Assembly (NCBI GenBank): GCA_024734495.1
Contig: JALMQS010000055.1
Location: forward strand, 7,931,386-7,995,385
Length of the DNA stretch: 64,000 bases
Source of the DNA: Forficula auricularia
Lineage: Eukaryota; Arthropoda; Insecta; Dermaptera; Forficulidae
Direction of reading: 5' to 3'
A model generated the notes under the pieces. It made no database searches and was not told the origin of the DNA. It worked only from the letters and a program-made list of their open reading frames with translations. The translations under genes and the position numbers were made by a program. Positions 10,310 to 20,957 of this stretch are shown here, piece after piece; the stretch's first letter is position 1, and every line of letters starts with the position of its first letter.

Positions 10310-11475
10310 TGGATACTGTGAAGTCAGGTAATGTTGAGTTAAGTGGGTGTAAAAGACATTAAATGATTGATATTTTAAGGTGTTAATATTGAAATGTAAC
10401 TTACCCACCAGTTCACTAATATGCTAACCTCTCCTGTTTACAAATATGTAAAGAAAACATAGGTAAAATTCCCGCACCTGGAAGATCTTAGACTTGCCAT
10501 TAGGGAAATTTAAAAATGGTTAAGTTTATGCACTAAGTTTTGGAGTGAGCCCTCTTTTCATAAAATTACAGCGAATTATTTTATACCTACTTAGCTAGCT
10601 CACAGGAACTAAGGTCTTTCATAAAAACATTTTTCTGATAATCGAATCCTGACTACTCCACTCGACTAATAGGTACCTATTTGAAATTTCAAAATTGTAT
10701 TTTAGGGGTTATGGGCTTCCGGGAAAACAAAAAAACTCATCAAAAAATAACTTAAATTAGGCTTTGGTCATTAAATTTTTTTAGTTATCTTCCAACCAGG
10801 TTTTTATTTCGAAATAAATGCTGGTTGTCACTAGTGGTTTGAGTCACCCTGTATATAACCCGAATATAAATTATATACATTTCTCAGATCTTCTATTATT
10901 ATTATGAAGATCAAGATTGTAAGAGATTAGTTTTCAAAGTCCAGCTTTCAAAAGCGAATTGAGATCTAATCTGTGCCGGTGTCCAACTTGGCTGTGTAAT
11001 ACTTTTAAAACCTCATAAATTAAGTTTACTACCTTGGCTTTTAAACAAAACAAGGACTAACATTTATTTTGTGACTGTCGTTATGATATTTCTTTAATTA
11101 ACCAAAAAAAGAGATCCAAATTGTATAATAATACTTAAAAAGCTATTATACTATAAAAGAGTAGAATTACATATGTCTTAGAGTAGGATTAACAGATAAA
11201 CAAGAAGCTAAAGGGATTACCTTTGACTACAATCAACGTGATTGTCAGAACATAGAAACATTATTATTATAATCTGGAATGTATTAATCACAAGGAATAT
11301 GGGCTGGAGACTTCAACGCCTGAATATATAATGAAGATTTACAATACTTCGGAAAAATTAAGGGATCTCATGTGAGTAAAGAGCAGATGTTTTAGTATAG
11401 GGAATAATAGGCCGGCCAAGTGCGAGTCGAGCTTGGGATCCCTTTATTATATCTTCTAAAAAACTTGAGATACTA

Positions 11476-11898
11476 CGGTAAATATTGATGAAGCTCTATA
11501 ATACTCTGAGGTATATGAGTCAAACCATTGACTAGGATGTAGGATGGTTGTAGTTTTTATATTCTTAATTATTTTTACTGTTAATGTTCAATTAATATGA
11601 CCTTGCATGGTTTCTCTTCATGACAAATTTATATTCAAGTTCCTTGTTTTGTATTTACTTTATAGACTGATGATGACAAGGCATACTTGTCGAAACGTCT
11701 ACTTCTGGAAAAATATATAAGAACCAAAAACAGAAAAATTTCTTTCATTTCTTATGGGAGAAGTACCCTGTGCCAACCGACAACTACATCCTAGTCAATG
11801 GTTTGACTCATATACCTCAGAGTATTATAGAGCTTCATCAATATTTAATAACGAGCCCTTATCAGTTTACTACAATTTTGTTATACTGTAATAATAAA
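11476..11898. mobile_element. Complete ribozyme element, 423 bp, 11-bp duplication
   Basis: Flanked by TTGAGATACTA at 11465-11475 and 11899-11909. Arms 11482-11551 and 11783-11850 are nearly perfectly complementary (for example GAAGCTCTATAATACTCTGA). A single intact hammerhead-like core lies between them at 11667-11699. No ORF. Confidence 0.8.
11667..11699 (+). ncRNA. Hammerhead-like core, ACGU class, intact
   Basis: CUGAUGA (11667-11673), one T, a perfect six-pair stem II GACAAG/CUUGUC with loop GCAUA, then GAAACGUC (11692-11699). This is among the best-preserved cores in the window. Confidence 0.85.
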
Positions 11899-12179
11899 TT
11901 GAGATACTAACTTCGTTGTTATCTGTCGTCAATAGGAAAAGAATGAAGAAACTTGTGGATTTTTTATAATTTCAAGTCATTTCTCAAAGTCGATAGGTAT
12001 AAAAATCACTTAAGAATGCTAGCCAATTAGTAATTCTCTCACACAGACATTTTAATGTAATTAAATTTAAAAAAATCATTATTACACTAATTACACTCTG
12101 TTCTATTGATGATGGAAAGTTTAAAAATATTCTCTATACACCAACAAGCACTGTAAGAGTAGACAGAAATAGGGAGTAG

Positions 12180-12320
12180 CATAATATGCTTCTTCATTGA
12201 CCCTTTTGAACTTTGAAGAAGGAGGGAATATCCTTCGAAATGTCGGTTTTAAAATATTATAAAGGAAAAACATTTCCAATAAATACCATTTTATTGGAAA
12301 TAGTCTCTTTTTTATATCTG
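12180..12320 (+). mobile_element. Ribozyme element fragment
   Basis: TTCATTGACCC upstream and TTCCAATAAATACC downstream match the arrangement in elements near 13410-13520 and 54240-54430, placing it in the GGGCTGCC-box group, here truncated. Confidence 0.5.
12213..12244 (+). ncRNA. Hammerhead-like core, ACGU class, decayed
   Basis: UUGAAGA replaces CUGAAGA; then A, stem GGAGG/CCUUC, and GAAAUGUC. Loss of the first core C and a change inside the palindrome argue against activity. Confidence 0.5.
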
Positions 12321-12564
12321 GAATGCCTTCCATGCAATCCTGAGAATTTAAAAAATATACCCTTATAAAATTAATGAGATCTACAGGAATATCACACATT
12401 TTAGTCTATAAAAATAATTTTACCAGATAAAAATTAGAACATTCCTACAATATTCATCTAGTTAAAAATTGCCGACAACACACCGAGTCTTGAAAAAGTT
12501 TCACTTTTTTCTCCAATTGAGGATTGAAAAAATTATCAATTTTTTTTATACAATTTATATAGTA

Positions 12565-13314
12565 GGGGAGATCGGGGCACATTTTTCATAGGGTCACGTT
12601 TTCCAACTCGCTTTAGTTTTTAAATAAGCAGCTAAATGACCCAGGCGGGCCAACTAGCTGAAGTAGCAAGACAGTAGCCATCATCTACCAAAGTTTTAGT
12701 TTAGTAGATGCTGTCCCATCGTTGGCAGAGCTGTTTTCTTAATTTTTTCAACGATGAGTAAATTTTCAGTTCTTTATTAAAACTTAAAATAAACGTACTA
12801 GCATTAAACTTATTGTTTTGACATTGCATGTACTAAAAAAGGGTTTCTTTCTTCACATAGATATGCGTTTATTTTGCAAATAAATTACACCACTATTCGT
12901 GTGGGTAGTGTCAAAGTTCCTAAATGGCGACGGGTCAAGTTTTCCAAAATCATACGGGGCATGTTCTATTATTATAACTTTTTAGTTTACAATAAAAAAT
13001 ACATAGTAAGTAACAAGAAAGATTTATTACCTGTGTTTTACCATTTAAAGTATAGTTGGAAAATTTGCCCACGTACATTTTTAGTAGAGTGGAAAACTTG
13101 TCCCGCATAAGGGGCACATTTTCCTACTTCACATGTTCATACTTAACCATTTGCTGTCAAAAACAATATTAACTTTTTTGAAAAATAATTGTGCTAGTTT
13201 GTAGATAAAGGTATAAGAAATGAGATGATATCCTGTTTACTTCAAAAAAGATCAAAATAAAAAAATAGAAAAATAAAATTATCAAAAGTTAGGAAAACTT
13301 GCCCAGGTTTCCTC
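12565..13314. mobile_element. Tc1/mariner-like MITE, 750 bp
   Basis: Flanked by TA (12563-12564, 13315-13316). Ends are diverged inverted repeats: GGGGAGATCGGGGCACAT at left, and GAGGAAACCTGGGCAAGTTTT read inward on the minus strand at right. Internal words GGAAAA, TTGCCC and GGGGCA recur. A short plus-strand ORF at 12874-13110 contains only translated repeats. Confidence 0.6.
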
Positions 13315-13369
13315 TAATTAAGGGGGGGAAATTATATTTAATGCTTCTGTTAAGTAAATACAAATTTCA

Positions 13370-13565
13370 AACACTACTGGAGAGAAGAGAGAAGCATCTT
13401 ATTTGTTTCCTTCGTTGACCCTTTGAAAGCCTGAAGAAGGAGGGAAGAATCCTCCAAAATGATGGTTTTAAAGGAAAATGGAAAAAAGAATGATAGTCCA
13501 ATAAATACATCTTATTTGAAAATGTAATAATTTTTTTTCTTAACTATCCTAGAGCTGCCTCTATT
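13370..13565 (+). mobile_element. Ribozyme element of the GGGCTGCC-box group
   Basis: Contains TTCGTTGACCC, a core at 13431-13463, CCAATAAATACATCTTATTTG, and a terminal ATCCTAGAGCTGCCTCTATTAC like the ends near 54465-54490 and 5865-5885. Boundaries were not fixed. Confidence 0.55.
13431..13463 (+). ncRNA. Hammerhead-like core, decayed at GAAAC
   Basis: CUGAAGA, A, perfect stem II GGAGG/CCUCC, but AAAAUGAU where GAAACGUC is expected. Structure is retained while the catalytic GAA is changed. Confidence 0.55.
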
Positions 13566-14621
13566 ACTTTTCAATTAAATAGTAAATTTTGTCAATATTC
13601 AAATTACAACACGTTTTACACTGATCAAATATCTCGTTATCCCTAAGATTAATATAAATAATTAATTTCAAAATTATTATTTTGTTATATGATAAATTGT
13701 ATATTTAAAATTGAATAGCGTATGTAATTGAAGTGATTTAAAAATTAAAGTCCTTTTAAAGAACAGAGGAAGTTTTGTCTATTGTGGGAACCTATTTTCT
13801 GGTTAATTCCTTCAACTCGGGGGACGAGTGGTGGGGGATCCATCCATCTTTCTGGCAATTTATGCATTCAATTGGAACGATCTACTGGTTTAAATAAGGC
13901 CACTTGTAATCAAATAAGAGACCCCTCCCCCGCTACTTGTTCACATAACGGAGCTTCCTCATTTTAAAACCTGTCACTACTCTCATTTTAAAACTAATTA
14001 AATTCTCAAGTAGCAGCATTTAAATATTTCTCTTTGTTTTGAGTATATGTATTTATAGCTAGCTATAAGCCTCCTATTTTCATACAATAATAATAATCTA
14101 TCTACTCGTATATCTATAAAATAAATTACTTTATACTAAATGATAATCTCAAAACGTTTATTAGAAATCTAAACGTTTCGGGAGAAATTCTTTCTTTATC
14201 CATGGAATTTGGAAATATAGTTGCTTTAAAAAGTGAAATATAAAGCAACTATAAGCAAATAAATAATAATAATAATATCTATAATATATTTATTATAATC
14301 GGCTTACGCGACGATACCGAAGTAATTTTTTAACTTTAAGACCCACTAATAGTTCATTACAATTAAAAATTTGGAATTTAAATTATTATTATTTCAAGAT
14401 CTATGGATGAGATCCTGGGAGGATTAAGATGGCAAAGGGGTTTTTTATTTCATTAATTTTTTACTCTTATTAAACAAGGACTAAAAAGATTATCACAAGC
14501 TCAGGAAGATCAAGGGCAGTCGATAGTGGGGAAGTAATCTCCGAAGTAGAAGCCCCAAATTCAATGTAAACTTTACTTCATATAATTATTTCAAATTATT
14601 ATTTCAAAATCCATTACAGAG
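13566..14621. other. No gene recognised
   Basis: A short GC-richer block at 13781-13965 has no splice-bounded ORF. At 14204-14225 and 14735-14760 GGAATTTGGAAAtATAGT-like inverted repeats bracket a Helitron-type end. TTATTATAATCGGCTT followed by CGCGACGA at about 14290 recurs near 63640, an unclassified dispersed repeat. Confidence 0.35.
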
Positions 14622-14690
14622 TCCAGGGGACGCGGACGTAGCCCCCTGCCAGAAAGATGCCCGCCGAAGGGCGGCTTCGCAGCAGGTAAT
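14622..14690 (+). mobile_element. Helitron 3-prime-end-like fragment
   Basis: CCAGGGGACGCGG, CCCCCTGCCAG, then a GCCGAAGGGCGG hairpin and GCAG parallel the last 60 bp of the complete Helitron at 41660-42873. The expected CTAG terminus is not clear. Confidence 0.5.
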
Positions 14691-15908
14691 AAGTATTATT
14701 TTTTGGTTAGCTTTATATTTCCTTTTTTCAAGTAACTACTATATTTTTCCAAATTCCATTGATAAAAGGAGAATTTCGCCCATTGGCGGAACTACAATAC
14801 TGCACGACCCCGCAAACGCAAGGGGTCCCAAAGTCGTAAGGTGTCCAAATTTTTTGGATTTATTATTTTTTAATTTTACTAAAATTCTCTTTAATCTAAA
14901 TTTGAATAAAAATACACCGAAAAAAACCATTTGCTATCGTAATAATAGTTATATATGCCACAGTATCTGAAGATCAAGTTATGCAGATGTTACCATTATC
15001 ACGAGTCTGTTTTAATTTTTAATTTTACCAATTAGCGTGTCAACAATTTAATTGTGTAGATACAACTCTCGGCAAAAAATATCTCACTCTTTTCATTGTA
15101 TAGTATAGAGCAGCGATTCTTAATAGGGGGGCCGCAAAAATATTAGAATTTTTTAAGTTTTTATATCTTTAGAAAAAAATAAATAAAAATAAAAAAAATA
15201 TGTTACTAGTTTTTATAAGTGATACATATTTAAGTAACAGATGAATTTATTGACATTTCAATATTGTTAAACTAAATGAAACCGTTGGGCGCATTCGACC
15301 CAAACAGACAGACAGACAAAATTACAAGTTGAATAAAACCGTGTAAATATTTTCTATAAATCTATGTTTTTACAATTTTTATACTATAGCAAATATACTT
15401 TCATTTCCAAATATACATATTTTTCAAGAAATATGTTATTTCTGACAATCTGATAAAGCATTTTTGTTCATTGCATTTCGCATCTGTGCGACACATTGCC
15501 ATTAATATTTGAAGTGTTAGTTCGTTTACTGGAACTGAAAACGGAAGTTGAAATATTTCTAAATGATAAAAAATAAAATTTGACCATTTATTTCAACGAC
15601 AGAAATTGGATTGCAAAACTTTCTTAATTGGCAGATATCTTCACCATTCTAAACCAACTAAATTTATCTCTGCAAGGAAATCAACACAATATTTTTTCCA
15701 TTCGAGATAAAATAGAGGCGATGAAAATAAAAGGTCGTACGTACATGAATTCGAAGAATAGAATCGAATGTTTTTCGAAATGTTTCCAAATTATTCTCAA
15801 ATGATTACACTTCATTGTGAATTTGATAAAGAACATACATATTATTTAATTCAATTAATAAGTTGTTGTAGGGAAATAAGGACAATAGCTTATGCAAATA
15901 TTTTTTAT

Positions 15909-16169
15909 AATAATAAAACTTGAGCAAGATGCGAGTAGGTTTCACAAAAAAAGAAATAAAACAAAATTGAGTTTTGAATTCGATATATTTCGGAGGTGAG
16001 CGTGAGCCCATCATCAGGAGTCAAAGAAACTCACCCCGAAATATATCGAATTCAAAACTCAATTTTATTTTATTTCTTTTTTGTGAAACCTACCTTTCAT
16101 CTTGCTCAAGTTTTATTATTATATTAAAATGTTTCACCTAGAACCAACACCTAACTCCTTAAAAGTTAT
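15909..16169. mobile_element. Ribozyme element A1, 261 bp, 13-bp duplication
   Basis: Flanked by AAATATTTTTTAT at 15896-15908 and 16170-16182; the uninterrupted site is visible in the opposite arm of B1 (about 16503-16530), which proves the insertion. Arms contain GTAGGTTTCACAAAAAAAG and GAATTCGATATATTTCGG. The right end carries the box ATGTTTCACCTAGAACC then AACACC. Copies A2 (37249-37518) and A3 (32662-32737) share both termini. Confidence 0.9.
15982..16017 (-). ncRNA. Hammerhead-like core, AUAUAU class
   Basis: Minus strand CUGAUGA (16011-16017), one U, a GGG-initiated stem II, then GAAAUAUAUC (15982-15991). The mirror arm keeps GAAAUAUAUC but has lost CUGANGA. Confidence 0.65.
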
Positions 16170-16190
16170 AAATATTTTTTATTTTATGCC

Positions 16191-16221
16191 AACGTTTCGT
16201 CAACTTTGTTGACTTCATCAG
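16191..16221 (-). ncRNA. Hammerhead-like core, ACGU class, intact
   Basis: Minus strand CUGAUGA (16215-16221), A, perfect stem II GUCAAC/GUUGAC with loop AAA, then GAAACGUU (16191-16198). Confidence 0.85.
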
Positions 16222-16467
16222 GGCTCTAAAATATTTTTAGATTTAAATAGGAAATATTTTTAATCTGTGCCTATATGTGTTTGCTAAGAATGAATATTTA
16301 TAAAATGACAAATATGCAAAGAAGTTAATTTGTTTGGTAGGTAAAATGAGTTTTTTGTGTGTGTTGAATTGTTTTTGTATGTACTGAGGTGGTTTGAGAT
16401 CAAAGCTTGTTTTTGATTTGAAATTGTTATAACATGTACTAATTGAGGCCTTTCATTTTTTAGAGCC

Positions 16468-16498
16468 CTGAGGAAGTCAACAAAGTTGACGAAACGTT
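16468..16498 (+). ncRNA. Hammerhead-like core, ACGU class, intact
   Basis: CUGAGGA (16468-16474), A, the same perfect six-pair stem II as its mirror partner, then GAAACGUU (16491-16498). Differs from the partner only at the tolerant core position 7. Confidence 0.85.
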
Positions 16499-17621
16499 GG
16501 CATAAAATAAAAAATATTTGCATAAGCTATTGTCCTTATTTCCCTACAACAACTTATTAATTTAATCGATGGACATAAATAATCAAAATAATTTAATTCA
16601 ATGTAATCTCCAAAAATTAATTGAAAAATTTCCAAATAATGAAATTGATAGCAGAAAATTGCGGATTCGAGATCCCTATAATAACTGGGATAATACCAAT
16701 TTATCACCAACCCACGATGACACTGATTGAATTGATCAAGGATTTAGGTTTGAATTCACTTTTCAAGAAAAAATGTTTGGTACATTCTAGTATTTGCTTT
16801 TTGATTTATTTATGAATTATTGTTACATTTGAGTGTTTTTTTGTTGTACGAGTAATTACGAGTATGTCACCTAATGGGGGGGGGGTACTGGCCGCGAAAA
16901 TATTTTAGGATTTTAAGGGGGCCGTGAATATACTTTCGGATTTTAACGGGACCGCGACTAATAAAAGGTTAAGAACCACTGGTATAGATGATGTTTTCTA
17001 TTTGCCCTGAGCTGGTTTGTCTACTAAATAAGTATTCTACTCTTCCGAAATATTCATGCTCGAGATGTCGCACGCATCTTCTTTCATCGGCCCGTAAAGT
17101 GTTAATGGCCACGGGCAGAACACCCTCCTCTGACCCTCTCCCACCTGTTCAAATGTTCAACTTTTTAAGGAAATAGCACGGAAATCATTCACTCATCTAC
17201 GCTGGTGGATAATGTTTAACCAGCTCAATTATTGTTCCACTCACATGGAGGTATTGTGATAATACACGCTACGATGTACAATTTGTAACAATAGGTAATC
17301 TTTTACTCAGGAGTACGCTAGTCAAGTAAAGACTAATTTTTTTTTGCTCATTATATAAAAAAATGTCTGGGTCGTGGAGAAAAACAATATTCGCCATAAT
17401 TATTTCTGTCTGTGTGTCTAGATGTGTGTTTGGATTCAGATACCCAAGATAATTTAATAACTATACGTCGTAGAGAGTACTTTCTTGTGCTAAAATGTTT
17501 ATATTTCCAATGTGGAGAATTAATTAGATTATGAGCTTTCTAGTTCCAGATCTTTCGGTTAAAATAGCAGAGGACAATCTCTTTGATTTCCCTTTATGAA
17601 ACATTTTCGTTAAACTTAAGA

Positions 17622-17700
17622 CAGGGCTGTCCAACCTGTGGCCCTCCTGCACTGCAATGAGTGTGGCCCACCATAAAATCATAAACTTCCTTAAGACATT
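17622..17700 (+). mobile_element. hAT 5-prime end fragment
   Basis: CAGGGCTGTCCAACCTGTGG followed by CCC matches the ends of hAT elements such as the one at 43004-43514. No matching 3-prime end or duplication was found. Confidence 0.5.
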
Positions 17701-18197
17701 GAGATTTATATGTAGAAATATATTTATTCACTTTTTTGAAATATGAATGTACATTTGTATACAATCGTGGTTCTTTTTGAAAAGAAGCTCCCGAAGAAAT
17801 ACTGATGATAAAAATTTTGAATAGGTATTTTTACAGTATGCAAAAAATTAAGGACGATTCGAGCATTTACAAAAAGAAGTTAATTTCAAGCAATTCGAGA
17901 CGTCATTAACCAGTGTATATGTTATGGACCAAGTAATTAATTAGGGCACTATTTATATTTCTCTGATTAATAACTTTAATAATTATGGTACCGCGACATT
18001 TCAGCCCCCGAAAAAATATCCCAAGGAAAAAATATCCCCCGACATAATATCTTCTGACAAAATATTCCACAGTATAAGGGAGAATACAAAAGAGATTAAG
18101 TGAGAAGTTTTAATCATAGTTTTGAATAATATAAACAGACTTTCATATTTTGGCGGCTAATTAGCCGTTTGAAAGTGCTGCTGTATGTCGTTAGATT

Positions 18198-18242
18198 AAT
18201 TAGTAGAGATTGTGGCGTTGGTGCAAGGTGAAACATCTTTAT
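18198..18242 (+). mobile_element. 45-bp insertion consisting of the terminal box
   Basis: Flanked by TGTCGTTAGATT at 18186-18197 and 18243-18254 (12 bp). The insert is little more than GATTGTGGCGTTGGTGCAAG and GTGAAACATCTTTA, the box present at one end of the elements at 34684-35070 and 35965-36069. It is best read as an extremely truncated copy whose synthesis began at the box. Confidence 0.8.
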
Positions 18243-18531
18243 TGTCGTTAGATTTTCTAGCTAACAATTTATTATTTTTATTATCTATAATATAGTATTT
18301 ATCATCTAAATTTACTTATTTATCGTCTATGTTTACATTACACAATGATTGATTGTTTGTTTTAAGTGTTATTATTCATTATCGTTATTAATTATAATTA
18401 TAATATTGGGCGAAAATATAGCGCCTCAAACACACCCCGCCCGACGATTGGCTGGTTCGGTTTTCAATGTGTGTTTGATTAGAAAGAAAATGGGAGCCCG
18501 AAACACACCCCGCCCGGACTAAACATTCGGA

Positions 18532-18706
18532 GGTTCGGTTAATATATATTCAGTTCGGCTCGGTTGAGTTCGTATAGCTCCTTTTCGGGCTGGTTTTTAG
18601 ACGGTTCGGTTGGGTTGGGTTGACGCCAACCGAACCGTCTAAAACCAGCCCGAAAAGGAGCTATACGAACCCAACCGAGCCGAACTGAATATATATTAAC
18701 CGAACC
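18532..18706. repeat. Near-perfect 82-bp hairpin rich in GGTTCGG
   Basis: Arms 18532-18613 and 18625-18706 are complementary with very few mismatches around an 11-bp loop. The sequence is much richer in GC than its surroundings. A shorter GGTTCGGTT-containing hairpin is at 45882-45935. The near identity suggests recent origin or repair-maintained symmetry. Confidence 0.75.
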
Positions 18707-19212
18707 GGAGTCGATTTGCATTACTCATAAGATTCACGAGGGGAAGGGTTATTTTGTCATGAAATATTTTGTCTGAAGGATATTTTGTCGGGGGATGTTT
18801 TGTCGGGACTATTTTATCGGGGACTGAAATGTCGCGGAATCAATAATTATTTAAACTTCATTATTTATCACATTGTCTTATCATTATGAATATTGCTACG
18901 ATTTGATATTTAAGGTACATTAGGCAGGGCGCGAGGAGCAAGAATAAACATGTACAGAGCATGTACATCTACAAACCATCAAAGTCGTAATTGTTCTAAT
19001 AAATAAGAAAGAAATCCTCCAAATCGGTTACTTATTACTTAGTTTATGTTACGTTTTATTTTTATAAGTGTGATTTATCTTAAAACTGAATTCGTTTCAT
19101 ATTTTTAATGATTCGATGGTAAAAATTTGAGAATTTTCTTATAAAAATGATAAACAGTCCCGAACCCCCTTAAGGAAAGCGTGTTGATTCTGGCCACTAG
19201 TTAACGATTTTT

Positions 19213-19400
19213 TTTGAAAGATTGACCTCTGATCGCAAACAAAGGCGTTTGGGCCGGCTTGGCTGTTTCGGCCCCGGGCTTCAGGTGGATCAGAAGAATC
19301 AGGAGCTCTGGATAGACGCATTCCGAGCCTACGCTCTTTCGCTGGCCTCGGCACATCTGCATACCGGTCGAGCTCTCTTGCCAGGGTGGCAGCCATTAGC
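19213..19400. promoter_or_regulatory. GC-rich island
   Basis: Contains overlapping ORFs on both strands without good splice borders. On the minus strand an ATG near 19394 in good context starts MAATLARELDRYADVPRP, but similarity to a known family is not recognised. GAGGTCAATC (about 19224, minus) is a nuclear-receptor half-site. Regulatory DNA or an unrecognised exon are both possible. Confidence 0.25.
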
Positions 19401-19619
19401 TTCACAAACCACACACGTAAAAAAAACAATATACAATCAATTTGTACTTGATTTCCAAGAAGCCATAAATCAATTATGCAATTATCAAGTGTGAGCTGGA
19501 CCATTAAATGAAGCCATCATTTTATGTTAATCACAATTATCTATTATTTCTTTTTGTTTTTTGGTCGTTTATTTTTTATTTCGGTAATTATAATCGTACT
19601 TAATTGATCTTCGGTAAAT

Positions 19620-19855
19620 ATGCGGCATGTCTGTGTGTCTGGTGAAGTTGATGGATGACATACAGGGTAGGGGAATAACCTTTGACCCCGCGACAGGTGC
19701 ACGCCAAGCAAAAACCTTAACTGGTCTGATCACTCGGCCTTTGCAAACTGGCCAAACCGCTCTTGGGCGAACCAATAAATCCATAGCGGCAGATCTGCCA
19801 ACGGGTTGGTGTCGTCTCATCATCAGGGAGCCCGACCGCGACCTTTAGGGCCGCA
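19620..19855. promoter_or_regulatory. GC-rich island with DR1-like site
   Basis: Contains GGGTCA-A-AGGTTA on the minus strand at 19676-19688, a direct repeat of nuclear-receptor half-sites with one spacer base. ORFs on both strands lack convincing splice signals. Confidence 0.3.
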
Positions 19856-20023
19856 CAAAAGAAATAGCCAATTCAAAATTGGCTGACACACGAGAATGCG
19901 CTCATAAATCAGATTGTTTACAACAGTGTTCTCGAAACCATTGTGTCGTATTATTTTTTTACAGTAATAAAATATATTGGTGGTAAAAATTTGGAGGTCT
20001 TGGGAAACACTTTTTGGTTCTAA

Positions 20024-20172
20024 GGGCCGGTTGTATGTCGCAAAGTAAATGCTTTTTACCACTAACAAACGGTAGAGGGTAAGTCATCTGATTGGCCATC
20101 CCAGCGGCTCCATTTACCATCTACCGTTTGTTAGTGGTAAAAAGCATTTACTTTGCGACATACAACCGGCCC
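20024..20172. mobile_element. PIF/Harbinger-type MITE, 149 bp
   Basis: Ends are GGGCCGGTTGTATGTCGC in inverted orientation with arms of about 55 bp. TAA flanks both sides (20021-20023, 20173-20175), the 3-bp TWA duplication of PIF/Harbinger elements. The empty site survives in the opposite arm of the host palindrome (about 21030). Confidence 0.85.
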
Positions 20173-20248
20173 TAAGTAAATATCAAGTGAACACTAATGT
20201 ATTTTTAGTATTTTATTGTGTATGGAGTTAATGGGTTGACAATGTACC

Positions 20249-20281
20249 TACATGTTGTTTCGCCGAAGACGACATCATCAG
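20249..20281 (-). ncRNA. Hammerhead-like core, ACAUGU class
   Basis: Minus strand CUGAUGA (20275-20281), U, stem II GUCG/CGGC with UCUU tetraloop, GAAAC, then AACAUGUAGG, whose ACAUGU is self-complementary. Confidence 0.7.
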
Positions 20282-20926
20282 CTGGATTATTAAACTCATT
20301 AATAAATTTTCAATTATTTTTCGACTAATTATTAATATTTAGAAATATAATATGAAGAAAAATTATCAAGCATAATTTTTTGGGTGTATGTTTGTGTGTG
20401 TGTCTGAATTCTAATATCCATGGTAGTTCAAGAACGAAGGATCGTGGAAAACTGATGCCATAATGTTTGTATTTTAAAAATAATTAGGAACCTCTTTAAT
20501 GGATCTAAAAAAATAATTAAAATTCGGTACATTGGCTTTCTAGAAACACATCGTTGTGTAAATTCTCAGCATTCTAAGATAAATCAATCGATAGTAGGTA
20601 CATACATTATATTATAACAAAGAAAATGTGAAAACCAAACAGCGCTATCAACTAGTTGCATCAAATAAATATTTCAATTACAAATGAATAAATACAAAGA
20701 TATATATATATATATATATATATATGTATAATAGACTCGCAAAAATATTTTTGAAACAAAAAATCAGATAAACCTTACAAAACTGCAACACCAGTCACTG
20801 GCATAGTTTACGCCTTGTTTCTATTGAGTTTGTTGGCCAATTATTGTACTTTTAAAAAGAAATGTTTTTTGTTTTTATATTTAATTTGGATACTAATTGC
20901 CGGCTTTACAGAATAATCTTTGAGTG

Positions 20927-20957
20927 CTGATGATGCCTTCTTTGACGAAACAAGATG
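20927..20957 (+). ncRNA. Hammerhead-like core, ACAUGU class
   Basis: CUGAUGA (20927-20933), U, a weakened stem II starting GCC and ending GAC, then GAAAC. Mirror partner of 20249-20281. Confidence 0.6.

Larger units (their letters stand above)
15856..16590. mobile_element. Ribozyme element B1, 12-bp duplication
   Basis: Flanked by ATTTAATTCAAT at 15844-15855 and 16591-16602. Arms share TAATAAGTTGTTGTAGGG, AAATAAGGACAATAGCTTAT and the core. Two outward cores lie at 16191-16221 and 16468-16498. Net of the nested element it is about 460 bp. A partial copy is at 54545-54690. Confidence 0.85.
15111..16981. mobile_element. Non-autonomous hAT-like element, 8-bp duplication
   Basis: Starts CAGCGATTCTTAA and ends TTAAGAACCACTG, the short inverted ends common in hAT elements. 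Flanked by GTATAGAG (15103-15110) and GTATAGAT (16982-16989), an 8-bp duplication with one mismatch. No transposase ORF. It carries a ribozyme element (15856-16590), which carries another (15909-16169). Confidence 0.8.
17987..18841. mobile_element. Foldback element with 9-bp duplication, MULE-like
   Basis: Flanked by AATAATTAT at 17978-17986 and 18842-18850, with the empty site at about 22880. Ends are inverted CCGCGACATTTCAG, followed by short tandem GACAAAATATCCC-like units in both arms. A 9-bp duplication suggests Mutator-like transposition. No transposase. It holds a 45-bp ribozyme-element remnant and a long hairpin. Confidence 0.75.
17757..19109 (+). repeat. Segmental repeat R, copy 1 (interrupted)
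   Basis: 17757-17986 and 18842-19109 match 22662-22890 and 22891-23147 nearly base for base (for example AAGGACGATTCGAGCATTTA and GGCAGGGCGCGAGGAGCAAG). Copy 1 is split by an 855-bp insertion; copy 2 is the empty site. It may be a dispersed repeat or a local duplication. Confidence 0.8.

Noticed and set aside
8338..10860. One large mariner-like element between CAGGGTGATTCGAACC and GAGTCACCCTGTATA
   Set aside because: The two ends differ beyond the first bases and the interior is made of unrelated elements; more likely two separate remnants.
12874..13110. 78-codon plus-strand ORF with Tyr/Lys-rich peptide
   Set aside because: Internal repeats of a Tc1/mariner-like MITE; no transposase motif.
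18539..18721. Minus-strand ORF with repeated Pro/Asn/Glu
   Set aside because: Produced by the GGTTCGG hairpin; both strands read through.
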